Source: Acanthochlamys bracteata (taxonomy: Eukaryota; Streptophyta; Magnoliopsida; Pandanales; Velloziaceae). From it: a DNA stretch of 64,000 nucleotides. Shown piece by piece: positions 1 to 12,153 of the stretch (position 1 is the first letter of the stretch; each line of letters opens with the position of its first letter). The notes under the pieces were generated by a model. That model had not been told where the DNA came from and did not search any database. It was given only the letters and a program-made list of their open reading frames with translations. Where the stretch lies: NCBI GenBank assembly GCA_019914995.1, contig CM034135.1:4900501-4964500 (forward strand). The letters run 5' to 3'. Position numbers and translations under genes: made by a program.

Positions 1-1760
1 CTCCATCATCTTTCATACGCTAATCGGGTAGTACAAGATACAGATTAGGATCACATTTTTCATCATTATTCTCTATGGCTGATGTGTTCATCATTTGGAG
101 TGATGCATCATTCTTCCTTACATCATCGTCTTTAGTCACTCTTTGGAACTAGTCCTTCGAAAAAATGACAACTCTACTAAAAATAATCTTATTGGTAGTG
201 GAATTACATAGATAATATCTCAAAACATCTTCAGCATACCATATGTATTTTTTCAGACTTGATTTTACTGCTGAATCAATTTCTGCTCGGGCTATGAAGA
301 CATTGAATACCTCAAAAACCTCCGTTTTTTCCGGATTGGGAACACATAAGTTCTTAAGTCCAAGGTAACCAAGTCGAACTTATTTTGGCTTGAACTAATC
401 TCGAAAATTTTTTACACTGCTGCTTATCGGTAACACACTACTTGCAAAACAATAACTTTATCTCGGACAGTTTTGTGAGGAGCTTTCGATCACTGAAGAT
501 CTTGAAATCAAGTTCCAAGATATGCCCAAATTTCAGCTACCACACTCGCGCAATATTCTCAATATTGTTTGATCCAATACAAGCATCTCCTTACATCCGT
601 CTCACCCCATTCACCTTATATAAGTTTGAGTCGATTTTTTCAACCTTCAAGATCTTTTACACCTCTTCAATGACCTCCATAATTATGCTTCCAATACGAG
701 TCTTACAGTTTAGATCATTCAGTTGTCTTAAACATAACAAATTCTATATAAGATCACGCACATGACGTACCTTACTGATGATGCATATTATCTATTATTT
801 GCCCTAAACTTTACGAAGCGGACTCCAGCAACTTAAGGACTTGTCCATTTTTCATCTGTACGGTACCTATAGAAATAGCTTCATAGTGATGAAACAAATC
901 CATTTTACAAGTCATGTGGCAGGATACTCCTGAATCCAAAATTCAGTCATCTAGGAGTTTGTACTTGTCACAGGCAGCAACCACTGTCTCTCCCACTAGA
1001 ATCTCACCATCATCAGAGTTGTACGTCAAATAATCAAGGGACTTCGAGAGATCCGCACCTCCAATCTTATTTGTTTTGGTCTTACATTATTTTTTTTTAA
1101 ATGTTCAAGCTTTTCACAGACATAACATTTTACCTATCGCTTATTCTTCTTATATCTAGAGCCATTCTTGAACTTCTATTTCTTACAAAAACTATCTTAT
1201 GCAATCAATAAGGCTTCAGTTTCATGCCTAATAAGTACAATCTCTTATGTTCGTTTACAGCGACCTTCTTCTCCAAAACAGCAGCTGCTACATCATCATA
1301 ATTACGATAATTTATATCAGTCGAATTAGTGAGATTGATCACTCCATAGTTATAAGAATTGGGAAGGCTCTGTAGAAGAATTAAGGCAATTTCATTGGTT
1401 CCTATCTTCTTTCCAACGTTGTCAATTGAGAAAACAAAGCGTATAATGAACTCAAGTGTGATAAAATAGTAGCTGATTCGAATATGCGTATAGAATACAT
1501 CTTTCTCATTAAAAAATAGCATATTGCGGTGACTTTTTATCATCAGTCTTTTTCAGCTTCTCGCACACCTACTTTCCAGTCTTTTTTTCTATTACATTTA
1601 GCAAAATATCATCGCCAAAGTAAGATTAATATGTGCCAATGCATTTCGCTCCATCTTCTGGCATCTTTTCTCTGGAAGATCACTCGGTCAATTCTCTAAT
1701 TCGCCAAAACAGTTCTCTTTTATAAAAACCGCCAATAATCTTATTCTCCACAATGTGTAG
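1..1760 (-). mobile_element. Copia (Ty1) retrotransposon fossil, partial
   Basis: Seen on the minus strand: a gag-like stretch around 1205-1543 ending in a typical Copia gag helix (LLQSLP..Y near its centre), and an aspartic protease signature (LDSG followed by CHMT) at about 880-960. The order gag then protease, running toward position 1, fits Copia. The remainder toward base 1 has weaker resemblance to the later pol region. No LTRs are visible and the element runs off the window edge. It is heavily broken, with many interruptions, so it is an old copy. It differs from the younger Copia element at 4888-9507. Confidence 0.7.
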
Positions 1761-3924
1761 TTGTTTCCGTCGAACTTCTCAATCTTTTACTTGCTTGACA
1801 TCAATGGCTCTGATGTCACATGTTGAAAATATTGAATGTGGTCAATTGTCAATATACGAAACGAAAATATAAAACACATTAAAACATCTTGCCTAAGTAA
1901 TATGAAATTTGAGACAAGAGCAAGCAAACACAAACACAAAAAATTTATGTGAAAAAATGAGAAAAATCCTATGGAAAACCAAACTAGCCTAAAAAAAGTC
2001 ATTAAATTAAAGCAATTATAAACTATTTTGTTACACTTTAATTGTAAACTCTCATTAGAATACTTTGCTTCTATCCATTACATTTGATGTTGTGAGTAAT
2101 GTTCTTGATATAAATGATATTCCAAATAAATACCTCTCATCCATATATATAATGTCCAAAGAAAAATTTTGAGCTTCCAAATGGTTGTAATTTCATTTTC
2201 CTATTAACTATCCAAGTTCTTAGACTTTCTATATTCTAAGAGATGATTCAAAGTTCTTAACTGTTAGCTTTCCAACTTTTTGGGTAATGGTTAATCTATC
2301 TTGACCTTTGGCATTCCAACATGAATGCACATGCATTCTAATGAACCACTAATTTATATAATAGCTTTACGATTTCTAACAGTTAAGAATTCTATGTAGA
2401 GATAAACTTTTTATAAAGAAGACTAACTTGAATGGTAAGAGAATAGAATTAAGTGTAGAGATAAATTCTACTAAGTTATAATGTTAGTAGAGTTGTACTA
2501 GAGCTAAACTTTTACTTATAAGTTTTTGCTATAAAGAAAAGTACTTGTACTCATCAAAGATCATAGAAGAAAAATTAAATTATTTATTCTAATTTAGTTT
2601 TATTTCTAGCTACTTAGTTTATCAAGTATTAAAATAGTTTCGTAGTTCGTGTGATCATGAATCGATAAATAAGTGAATTTTATATTTTAGTGATTATTTT
2701 GAATATAAAGTATGTTGTAACATGGCAATGATCGTGACGTATTTAGTTTGTTATGTAACTATATTATTTATTCAGAAGTTGTTGCTTCAATATCTATAAT
2801 TAGTGAACTGGCAAGTGAGCCGTTGCATGCACTACATACAAGTAGAATACCATAGATATCTATACGTAGTCCGTTGTATGAGTTTTGTAAGAGTAATTAG
2901 TGTATGTGAGACCATCAGATCTTCTAGACGAGTTAGCTTTAGGGTGCATGTGTCTACGAAATTTTCGTGCCAGTTGCACAGACGTGTCCAAAAAAGAGTT
3001 GAGATGATGGATCCAAACAATGTATACGACACGTTCAAAATAATTATATGAAAGCGGCTTAATTGAACTGGCTTACGCTCTTAATTTGTCATTATGTAAG
3101 GTTCGTGACCGGCTTCGGCTCTTACTTTGGCATTGTTTGTGATTGCATGGGTATGCAACTCACTTTTAATTTCAAGAATTTTTTTATAATATTTTTAATA
3201 AAATTTAAAATTTTCAAAAATTATAATTAAATTGTATGTTATAAAAATAATTACAATTGAAATTAGTTTTTTAAAAAATGACAAATGTGTATTTCAAAAT
3301 TAAGAAAAAAAATTGTTTTTCAGTAACTCTATCTTTTTAGCAACTCCAAACGTACCATTCCTCTTTTTGTGGCGAAAAGTTTTGTAAATTTGAAGCCTTC
3401 AGCCGCTTTCCAAAAACTTTTATTGTCGAAAGAAAATACAACACAAATAATATCTTCTTATTATATATCCTGTTTTTCCTTGTATTTCAAAAAGGGAAGG
3501 AAAAAAAATGTGCACTTAATCTGTTCATTTCAAGAACGAAAACTAAGACTCGAGCAATTATATTATATTCACCTTTTCTTATGATTTTCTAAATAATTAC
3601 CAAAATAACATTAATAAGCATCTACAGGTCAAATTTCTTCTATTTTTTGAGATGAGCTGCCACTCCCGATGGTGAATGAATATATTTTAGTAAAGGAATA
3701 AAAACTCTATTATAGCCAATTGTAGCTGAAATTATCCAAATAAAAAATTGTTATAGTTGAAATTGTTCTTAAATAGAGATATCTTCCTTTAGAATACGAA
3801 TGACAAAATTGAAAAGAAATTATTTTTCTTTTGTTTTTTTTGGAGATGTCACTGAAAATTCGAGTGCTTTCCTGTCGGTTGCCTTGATGACCACTTGTCA
3901 TCAACATATAAGGTGATTCCACTA
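1761..3924. other. Intergenic, no gene seen
   Basis: AT-rich sequence with only short chance ORFs. The stretch 3170-3330 is a poly-A/T-rich block like the dispersed AT-rich repeats elsewhere in the window. I see no conserved coding signal or RNA gene. Confidence 0.5.
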
Positions 3925-4882
3925 TGATGTGACTAAAATTATCTAAACAAAATTTGGGATTCTAATATAGTTTATTTCGTAAGTGCACAGTTATCGTCTA
4001 CCGTATAACAAATGCAAATTAGATACACAGGGACTGAAGCTAACTCTAACTCAAACCTTTCACAAAATATGTAAATAAAATGATGATTGTTTAACAAACT
4101 ATAATTTTGTATGAACAGCGAAAGGAAATAGTCAAGTAGTGAAATTTTCAGAAAATAGAGGTGATAAAATAACTGAAATTTTAAAATCCTCCACTAGTGT
4201 TCTTTGCTTGAATCTTCAAATAAGTGTGAGTTTTATTATTCACTAATGTGAAGATTTTCTACTAATATCTTGATCCAGATTTTAGATCAGATTTCAAATT
4301 ATGATCGCAAATCTTGGTCCAGCTTAGAATCACTTCTATATCTCTACTTTATTCTAACTTTGCTCCAGTTTAGAAATAAATAAGAGATGTATTAAGAATT
4401 AGGAAACAAAGAATTATACAATCATGTTAACTTTGGTTAAGAAAATATTAATCATAGCTATTAATCCTAAGGTCTTTTATTATGTTCTGGTTGGTCCACG
4501 CGAACACAATTAGATAAATAATTCAAACTTTAAACTCAAGGTTGTTCAATTATTTAAATTGAAAATTTGAATTTCATTTATTATAAAGATTAACAACTCC
4601 TAATACAGTTAATAATTATTCATCACGGCAATGTTTACAAACTCAAACAAATTCAACTATGATTTCATCTAAAATTTCAGTTAAACTGTTTAGTTACTCA
4701 TATTAATATTACTCATAGCTTAGTTGTATAAAAGAAATATCACTTAGATAGCGAACTGTTTGGTATATGCTCCAAGTCCCCAATCGTGATTTTCTACGTT
4801 CGCTCTGTCCCACCATATGGCCTCCGCTTCTCCCACTATTCACTAGGTTACAATCCTCTTTATATACATCTCTATCCCCCTT
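3925..4882 (-). repeat. LTR-family fragment, inverted relative to the copy at 18674
   Basis: On the minus strand this matches the solo LTR at 18674-19929 over about 0.9 kb. Shared landmarks are a 'CCCTGTG' segment followed by 'TATACGGTAG' and 'AACTGTGCACTT', repeated 'GACCAAAG' blocks, and a terminus ending in CA (plus-strand TG at 3925). Resemblance continues to about 4840, where both copies carry a 'GGGACAGAGC' segment, and the younger Copia element then interrupts the sequence at 4888. The far end of this LTR could not be located after 9512. The 'CTGTGCACTTGCGG' type segment recalls Gypsy-type LTR ends of plants; that family assignment is an inference. Confidence 0.6.
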
Positions 4883-4887
4883 TCCAT

Positions 4888-5099
4888 TGTAATGAATTTA
4901 ATGATGCAACACATAGAAGAAAACAAAGAAATGTATTGCTCACATCACTTCAGCGTCAACTACATGCTCTTTATATAGAGCAGAACAAAAACTAACTTAA
5001 GCAAAAGATTAGGATCCTAACAACCAGCTAGAAACTTGGTAAACTTTATCAAAAAAATAAAATCTCCTAAAGACTAGATCTACTCAGAAATGTTCAACA
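4888..5099 (-). repeat. 3' LTR of the Copia element
   Basis: 212 bp, TG...CA on both strands (plus-strand TGTAATGAATTT to TGTTCAACA). It pairs with 9289-9507. On the minus strand a purine-rich tract (AAGAGAGGGAT) at about 5100-5113 abuts it, as expected for the polypurine tract. Confidence 0.92.
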
Positions 5100-8000
5100 A
5101 TCCCTCTCTTAAATTGAAAGTTAAAAGAAACATTAGTTTGGCAATGCAACCTTCCACAAGTTGGACTTTCCAAAGAGCAAACTCCAAGTAGTTTCCTAAG
5201 CTTCTGAAATGTGCTTAATTTGAGAGGTTTTGTAAAGATATCAGCAACTTGATCTTCACTCCTGCAATAGATGAGTTTGATAGTTTCGTCTTTTGAGAGA
5301 TCACGTAAAAAATGATATTTTACATCAATATGCTTGATTCTTCCATATAGAACAGGATTTTTTGAGAGCTTTATCGCTGAACTATTGTTACAATAAATAG
5401 GAGTAGGCCCTTCTTGTTTGAAGTGAAGTTCTTCAAGAATTATTCGCAACCAAATTGCTTGACAGGCACACGATGTTGCTACTATGAACTCAGCTTCAGT
5501 AGTTGATAGAGTTACAATTGGTTGCTTCCTTGATGACCATGAAATTGATCCTGAACCCATCATAAAAATATAGCCGGATGTGCTCTTTCTATCATCAATG
5601 GCTTCAGCATAATCACTTTCTGTAAAGCCAAATAACTCTGATTTTTCACCCTTCTTGTAAACTAATCCATAACTGGTAGTACCTTTCAAATACCTCAAAA
5701 TTTTTTTTGCAGCTAAGAGATGAATGTCTTTTGGACACTCCATGTACCTACTAATGAGACTTACAGCATGCATTATGTCGGGTCTTGTTGCAGTCAAATA
5801 CATCAAACTTCCCACAATTTGCTTGTAAAGAGTGCTGTCAACCTTCCTTCCTTTTAGAATGCTTCATACCCATCTCAGTAAGAGTGCAAACGGGATTACA
5901 ATTCTTCATTTGAAACCTGTCTAAAATTTCTTCGACATATGCTTTTTGAGAAATAAAAATATCAGCAAAAGATTGCACATCTTCTATACCAAGAAGTAAT
6001 GCATTAGTCCAAGGTCAGACATATCAAATTCAGCCACCATAGACTTTTTGAAAATTTCAAGCATAGCCTTATCATTTCCAGTGTAAATCAAATCATCAAC
6101 GTATAGACAAACTATGAACATTTTTCCTCCATATCCAAATTTTGTAAAAAGTGTATGTTCATAAGGGCTTTTTTGAAATCCCTCCTTTGAAAAATAAGCA
6201 TCTATACGACTATACCAAGCTCTTAGGGCTTGTTTTAGTCCATAAAGTGCCTTTTTCAGTTTATACACTTTATGCTCATTTTCTAACATTACATAACTAG
6301 GAGGTTGATCGATAAATACCTGTTCTTATAGATCACTATGCAAAAATGCCCACTTCATATCCAACTGAAAGATAGGCCATGAGTTTTGAGCTGCCAATGC
6401 TATCACCATTCTGATTGTATCATGTCTTGCAACAGGAGCAAAAACTTCTTTATAGTCAACATTGAACTTTTGCTTATAGCCTTTAGTTACTATACGTGCC
6501 TTGTATATTTCAACCTCGTCATTTTCTTTGAAGTTTGTCTTCTACACCCATTTAACACCAATTGTTTTGTGTCCTATTGGAAGATAAGTCAGCTCCCAAG
6601 TGTTGTTCTTTTTAATAGCTGCAATTTCATCTTGCATAGCTTTCCTCCAATTTGATTCTTTGACAGCATCTTCAAAGACTGTAGGATCACAATCTGAAAA
6701 TAAAGCAAAATAGGTAAGTGGATCATCAGATTGATCAACTCTAGTTACCTCATAATCAGTCATCCATGCGGGTCTTCTTCTGACACGTTGTTCTTGTCCA
6801 TCATTAGCTTAAGTAACTGGTTGTTGAATATTCTCCATTTGATGGTGTCTCTAATCTTCATTGTCTCCATCAAAATCAGTCGAAATTTATTGTTTAACAG
6901 CATCGTTGTTCCACGACCAGAAGCTTTCTTCATAAAAAATAACATCACGGCTGGTAACAATTTTCTTACTGCTAGGATTATATAGTTTATAACCTTTTGA
7001 TTGATCGCTAACACCAAGAAAGATGCATTTTTCTCCCTTGTCATCTAGCTTTTGTCTCTTCTAATCTAGAATACGAGTATAGACAATACATCCAAAAATT
7101 TTGAAATGATCTACACTTGGTCTTCATCCGCTTCATGGTTCCTCAGGTGTTATATTTGAACAGCAAATGTAGGACTTTTGTTTAAAATATAAATGCTCCA
7201 GTTGACTGCCTCGGGCCAGAAGCTTTTGGGAACACCACTTTCTGTCAAAAGACTTCTTACCATGTTCAGAATTGTGCGATTTTTTCTCTCGCACACACCA
7301 TTTTGTTGAGGGGTATAAGCTGCTATGAGTTGTCTTTTAATGCCATGTGTCTCACAAAAATTTGAAAATTCATGTGAGTTATACTCTCCTCCACGATCAG
7401 TGCGCAATACTTGTATTGAGCTGCCAGCTTCTTTCTCAACAAGTATTTTATAACTTTTGAAAGCTATAAAAGCTTCAGATTTCTCCTGTACAAAATAAAC
7501 CTATGTTTTTTTACTATAATCATCAACAAAAGTAATGAAATACCTTTTACCTCCATTCAAAGTTGGATTTATTGGCCCGCAAACATCAGAATGCACAAGC
7601 TCCAACACTTTTTTTGCTCTCCATGATTTTCCTTTTGGAAAAGGGTCATGATGTTGTTTGCTAACAACACATTCTTCGCAGATATCTGAAGGGTAATCAA
7701 ATTTCGAAAGATCTATTATCATATTTTTCTGTTGTAAAATCTTCAAACCACCAAAGCTAAGGTGACCATAGCGAAAATGCCATAACTATGCCAAATCTTT
7801 CAACTTTGTTGAGAAGCAAGAATTAGTAGTATTGTGGAGATAAAGTGGAAACAATCGATTTGCCATCATATTGACTTGAGCAATTAAGCCCAACTTTGCA
7901 TCTCGAATTTGACATACTCCATCTTTGATAGAAATTTCATATCTCTTTTCTTACAACTGTCCCACACATAGTAAATTAGTCTTCAAATCTCGAACAAAAA

Positions 8001-9269
8001 GGACGTTAGAAATAATTTGAGCAGAATTTTCTTTAATTTGGATGGTTACTCTTCCTCTTCCCATCACAGAGATTTTAGAATTAACCCCAAACTTCACATC
8101 ATCGCAGAAGGATTCGTCTAATGTAGAGAATGCAGATTTATCTCCACACATGTGGTTGCTGCAACATGTATCTAAATACCATAGATTCTTGTTGGTTTCT
8201 TCTTTCGCCTGATAAGCCATCAATAGAGATATTTCTTCTTCCTTCTCTGCAAAATGTGATTTTTCACCATGCCCTTTAGATAAGTTAGTCTAACATTCTG
8301 ATTTATAATGACCATACCTATGGCATCTGTAGCATTCAACAATAGACATGTCTGCTGACTTTGGTCTAGTAGAGTGGTGGCCTCCTCGTCCTCTTCCTTT
8401 TAATTGAAAATCATGAGAATCATTATCTTGCTGTTGGTACTGCTGATTTTTACGATCTCCATTTTCTCTGCCTCCTCTGCCTCTTCCTCTTCCTCTATTT
8501 GTTGGCGAACAACGATTTTCTGTCGAGACCTTCAATGCTTGCTCCTCTTTCTTTTGCTAATTAATTTTCTGCTTATGTATCATCAAAGAACTTTGTAATT
8601 CGTCAAGTGAAAGTTCATCAATATCTTTAGATTCTTCTATAGCACAGACAATAAAAGTAAATTTTGGTGTTATAGATCGAAGAATCATCTTAATAATAGT
8701 TACGTACTCCATCTTGTCGCCATGGATCCGTATTTGTTGACGATTGCCATCGTTCGAGAGAAATAATTTGTCACGGATTATTCCGATTTCATTCGCAGCA
8801 ATTAAAACTCCGAACGAAGTGCTTAAAGCTGCTACCTCCTTGCCCTTACTGATCCTTGATATTTCTTCGTCATGGAATCCCAAATATCTTTGTATGTATC
8901 TTTGCAAAGAATAGTCTCCAACATTGATCTGTCAATGGCCTGGAACAAATAATTTTTAGCCCTGAGATCCTTCAACTTTAGTGCTTCTAATTCTGTTTGT
9001 TGTGCATCCGTCAATTGAACTCCATGGGTTGGTTCTGCTACTCTAGAAACGACAACAGCCCAATATTTTTTTGATCTAAGAAAGTTCTCCATTAACATGC
9101 TCCAACGATTATAGTGACCATCAAAGCGAGGAATCGTAGGTTGCACGAAGTTGTCGGAAGCCATAATTACTTGCTGCTGTATTGTCACAAAGTAGGAGGT
9201 ATACTTGTTGCTGCAATATTATGTTAACACTCTCAAATATAAGTGGCTCACTCACTCTCCTCACTCCTT

Positions 9270-9287
9270 AACCTAGCTCGGATACCA
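9270..9287 (-). other. Primer-binding site of the Copia element
   Basis: Minus strand reads TGGTATCCGAGCTAGGT directly inside the 5' LTR. The TGGTATCNGAGC core is the usual initiator-tRNA(Met) complementary site of plant Copia elements. Confidence 0.85.
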
Positions 9288-9288
9288 C

Positions 9289-9507
9289 TGTAATGAATTT
9301 AATGATGCAACACATAGAAAAAAACAAAGAAACAAAGAAATGTTGCTCACATCACTTCTGCATCAACTACATGCTCTTTATATAGAGTAGAACAAAAACT
9401 AACTTAAGCAAAAGATTAGGATCCTAACAATCAGCTAGAAACTTGGTAAACTTTATCAAAAAAATAAAAATCTCCTAAAGACTAGATCTATTTAGAAATG
9501 TTCAACA
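9289..9507 (-). repeat. 5' LTR of the Copia element
   Basis: 219 bp, near-identical partner of 4888-5099. The small length difference comes mainly from a short repeated 'ACAAAGAA' unit. It is followed on the plus strand by the second copy of the TCCAT target duplication (9508-9512). Confidence 0.92.
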
Positions 9508-9512
9508 TCCAT

Positions 9513-12153
9513 CCCCCTCTTTGAATTTCAGTTAAATTCAAAAAGATTAAAAAGAAGGAAAGATTGAGAGTCTTCCATTGAGCAGTTACGGTAGTGGAAG
9601 AATTCTTACTTGAAAGAGTTTGATTCTGTGAGGATCACTGATTCTAAGAATTTTTTGCCACCAATGAACTCTTCAAATGCTAGGATTAAGGAAGAGATTA
9701 AGTTGATTACCATAGCTAAGTGTAGACGGACTGAAGAAGGATCCCATGCGACTGGATGAAGAGAGGGTCTAGAGTTGGAGCATTTTATAACTATATCCAT
9801 CGTGACAAGCAGTGACGAATAGTTACGGTGGATTTTAAAGATATTGGACAACAGTTTTTGTGGCTATAACTTATAAAAATTCTAAATCACAAGTGAAAGC
9901 CAAAACTGAAAGTTAAAACACAAGCTGGATCGTGATTCATGTTTTAAATTAGTTAGTATTCAAACTAGTAGAAGTATTTCAAAAGAAAATTAATAAGACA
10001 AAAGATCTCTCTCCAAGAAGTAGCAAGATCATGTAGTCTTGCGTGCTTCACATTATCATATGTTTCATAGGTCACAAGATCTGCTATTGATCCTTCTCCT
10101 ATTTTGTCTTTAATATCTCTGTTTAATTCAGGATATTCTACTTCAAGTAATCAACATTTTTACAGTAATTGTTTAAGATTCGAAAAAGGATATACTTTAG
10201 TATTCTGCAACCATTGATCATATAATATTTCGTTCTAAAAATTTTAAGATCATATCTGATTTAGGTAGAAATAATGTAACATATGATTATAAAATTAATT
10301 ACCCGATGATAGGTGTCTTGGCAGTGATGCATCTTTTTTTTACAGTATTGTCTAGTTGTTTATCTTTATCATAAAATCTTTTATCTATTGGTAAATAACT
10401 GAATTGTTGAACGTTCTTGCTCTTACCTATCCCCTTTTTACTTGCATAAAGATATCTTATTATAACTTTTGGGCATTTTTGAGAGAGCTTTTTTTTTCAA
10501 CTTTTTATTTTATGTTTTTAAATAAAGATTCTAGAATATTTTACAGAATTTTTTAAAATATTTTTAAAATGCAAAAAAAATTCTACGTCATGAAATCTTT
10601 TTATTAGTTATTTTTATTATTTAAAAAAAAAAATAATAATAAGGCTCGTTTTTAAAATATTTTTTTTTTTCAAAAAACTCCTTTTTAATAAACACTCTCA
10701 AATATTCCAAAATCTTTTGATGATTACAAGTACTAGAAATTATAGTTTGTAATTTAAGAGAACTAACAATTTAAATGAAGTTGTACAAATCATTAAAATA
10801 TAAACACAACAGACAAATGCTAAGAAAAGCAGCCGGTCATCATCGTTTTGACAATAAGTAGACTCTTCACAAACCAGTAACATTATAGCCAGTTATATCA
10901 TAAAAAAATCTCTTTTACTGCTACAACCTTCTTCGTTGCATAAGCATACTAGGCTAACATCTTTAGCATCTTTTTTATCTTCTCATCTGAACCGAGTTGA
11001 AGTTTGTAAAATTGTGAGATAGATCTTAAACTATAAACCAAGAGTTGACATAAAGATAAACACATAAATCAGTTGTAAATGCAAGTTGGACTTGCTGAGA
11101 AAGGTTTGGCTAAACTTCCTCTAGCGTACTAATCTCATAAAAAGCTATACCAAATAGTAGTGAGACAAAGGTCTTGGAATTATTGATTGATCTCGAGAAA
11201 AAAATCGGTTATTACATGTGTTTGACTAAGCGCATTGCTTAGAATTATAGTATTTTAATAAAAATTAATAAAGCAGTATTTATTTACTATACTGATGCAA
11301 TTATGGTGGAAGATTTTGATTTTCAAAAGTTTATTTGAAATTATTTGATTATATTTCTCAGATATAATCGTATTTTTAATAATTGAGATTGTAAAATTAT
11401 ATATAATTTTTACTACTGAGATAAAATATATTATAATAATTAAAGCAGGTAAGAGTTGGAATGGTATTGTGATGTTCAAATGTGAATGCACATCTTCGCA
11501 AAAAATTCTGAATACACAAGACCGTGCGTGTAGTTATTGAGCGTTCTTGTAGGTTTGTTCAGAAAATGTAATTGGAGGTAGATGTACGTAAAATGGCTGT
11601 AATTTCAATTCCATACTTATCGTTTGATTTATATGTAGTTGAAATTACAGTAATTCCATAGCTTTTTAATTAAAATAGGATTTCGAAGCTCGAAAAGAAA
11701 TTAATTGCGAGTCGTGACTTTGTGAGATGCATTGGACTGTTGTTAGTTTCGAAACTTGAAATCAGAGCATGCAATATACGAGAAACAGATGAAGTATTAT
11801 TTAAAAGTTACGGATGGAACCGTTGGAAACATTATATTTTCTTTTGTTTAATAAGAACAGAGACGCACATGCAGTTCCCCTTAGACATGAACACATGGAA
11901 TGGTTTACAAATCGTTACGTTTTACTAGCTCGTATTTCCCCATCACACGAATCTTAATTAGATGCTAGTGACACCTCTTTATTATCGCCCACTGACACAA
12001 GCATTAACTTTCTGAGCACTTACAATTTTATAAAAAAAAGGGACAAATTCAATGACATTGACTAGTTTGAATTAGCTAAGAAACACAACTTGTAATTAGG
12101 CAAGTCTTTGTTCAAGGCTGCTGAGAAGCTCGTAGAAGCACATAGCTAGCACA
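9513..12153. other. Intergenic; one unrecognised short open stretch
   Basis: Mostly AT-rich. On the minus strand about 10010-10150 reads open without a start codon and has a plausible protein composition (…IKDKIGEGSIADLVTYE…). I do not recognise it; it may be a decayed exon. The block 10450-10690 is a dispersed AT-rich repeat. The last few hundred bases before 12154 should hold the BAHD promoter, but no clear TATA box could be fixed. Confidence 0.4.

Larger units (their letters stand above)
4888..9507 (-). mobile_element. Copia retrotransposon, structurally complete, coding broken
   Basis: This 4.6 kb element on the minus strand has two similar LTRs (4888-5099 and 9289-9507) and a perfect 5-bp target duplication TCCAT (4883-4887 and 9508-9512). 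A primer-binding site lies inside the 5' LTR and a purine tract beside the 3' LTR. Parts in Copia order on the minus strand: gag about 9188-8540, CCHC zinc knuckle about 8290-8340, protease (LDTCCSNHMC) about 8150-8200, integrase with its zinc-binding end and catalytic core about 7750-7050, reverse transcriptase with YVDD about 6770-5900, RNase H about 5815-5200. The coding region is interrupted about ten times, so it is a non-functional copy. The LTRs differ at about seven substitutions plus a few indels in 212 bp, suggesting an age of roughly one to a few million years at usual plant rates. Confidence 0.93.

Noticed and set aside
442-765. 107-codon plus-strand ORF
   Set aside because: It lies antisense to the Copia fossil and has no domain; it is a shadow frame.
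2803-3051. Overlapping ORFs on both strands
   Set aside because: Both are short, without recognisable features, and conserved context is absent.
10364-10371. CTTTATCA as the far end of the LTR fragment that starts at 3925
   Set aside because: It would match the LTR terminus, but the flanking bases do not repeat the 5 bp before 3925 and the implied length is too long.
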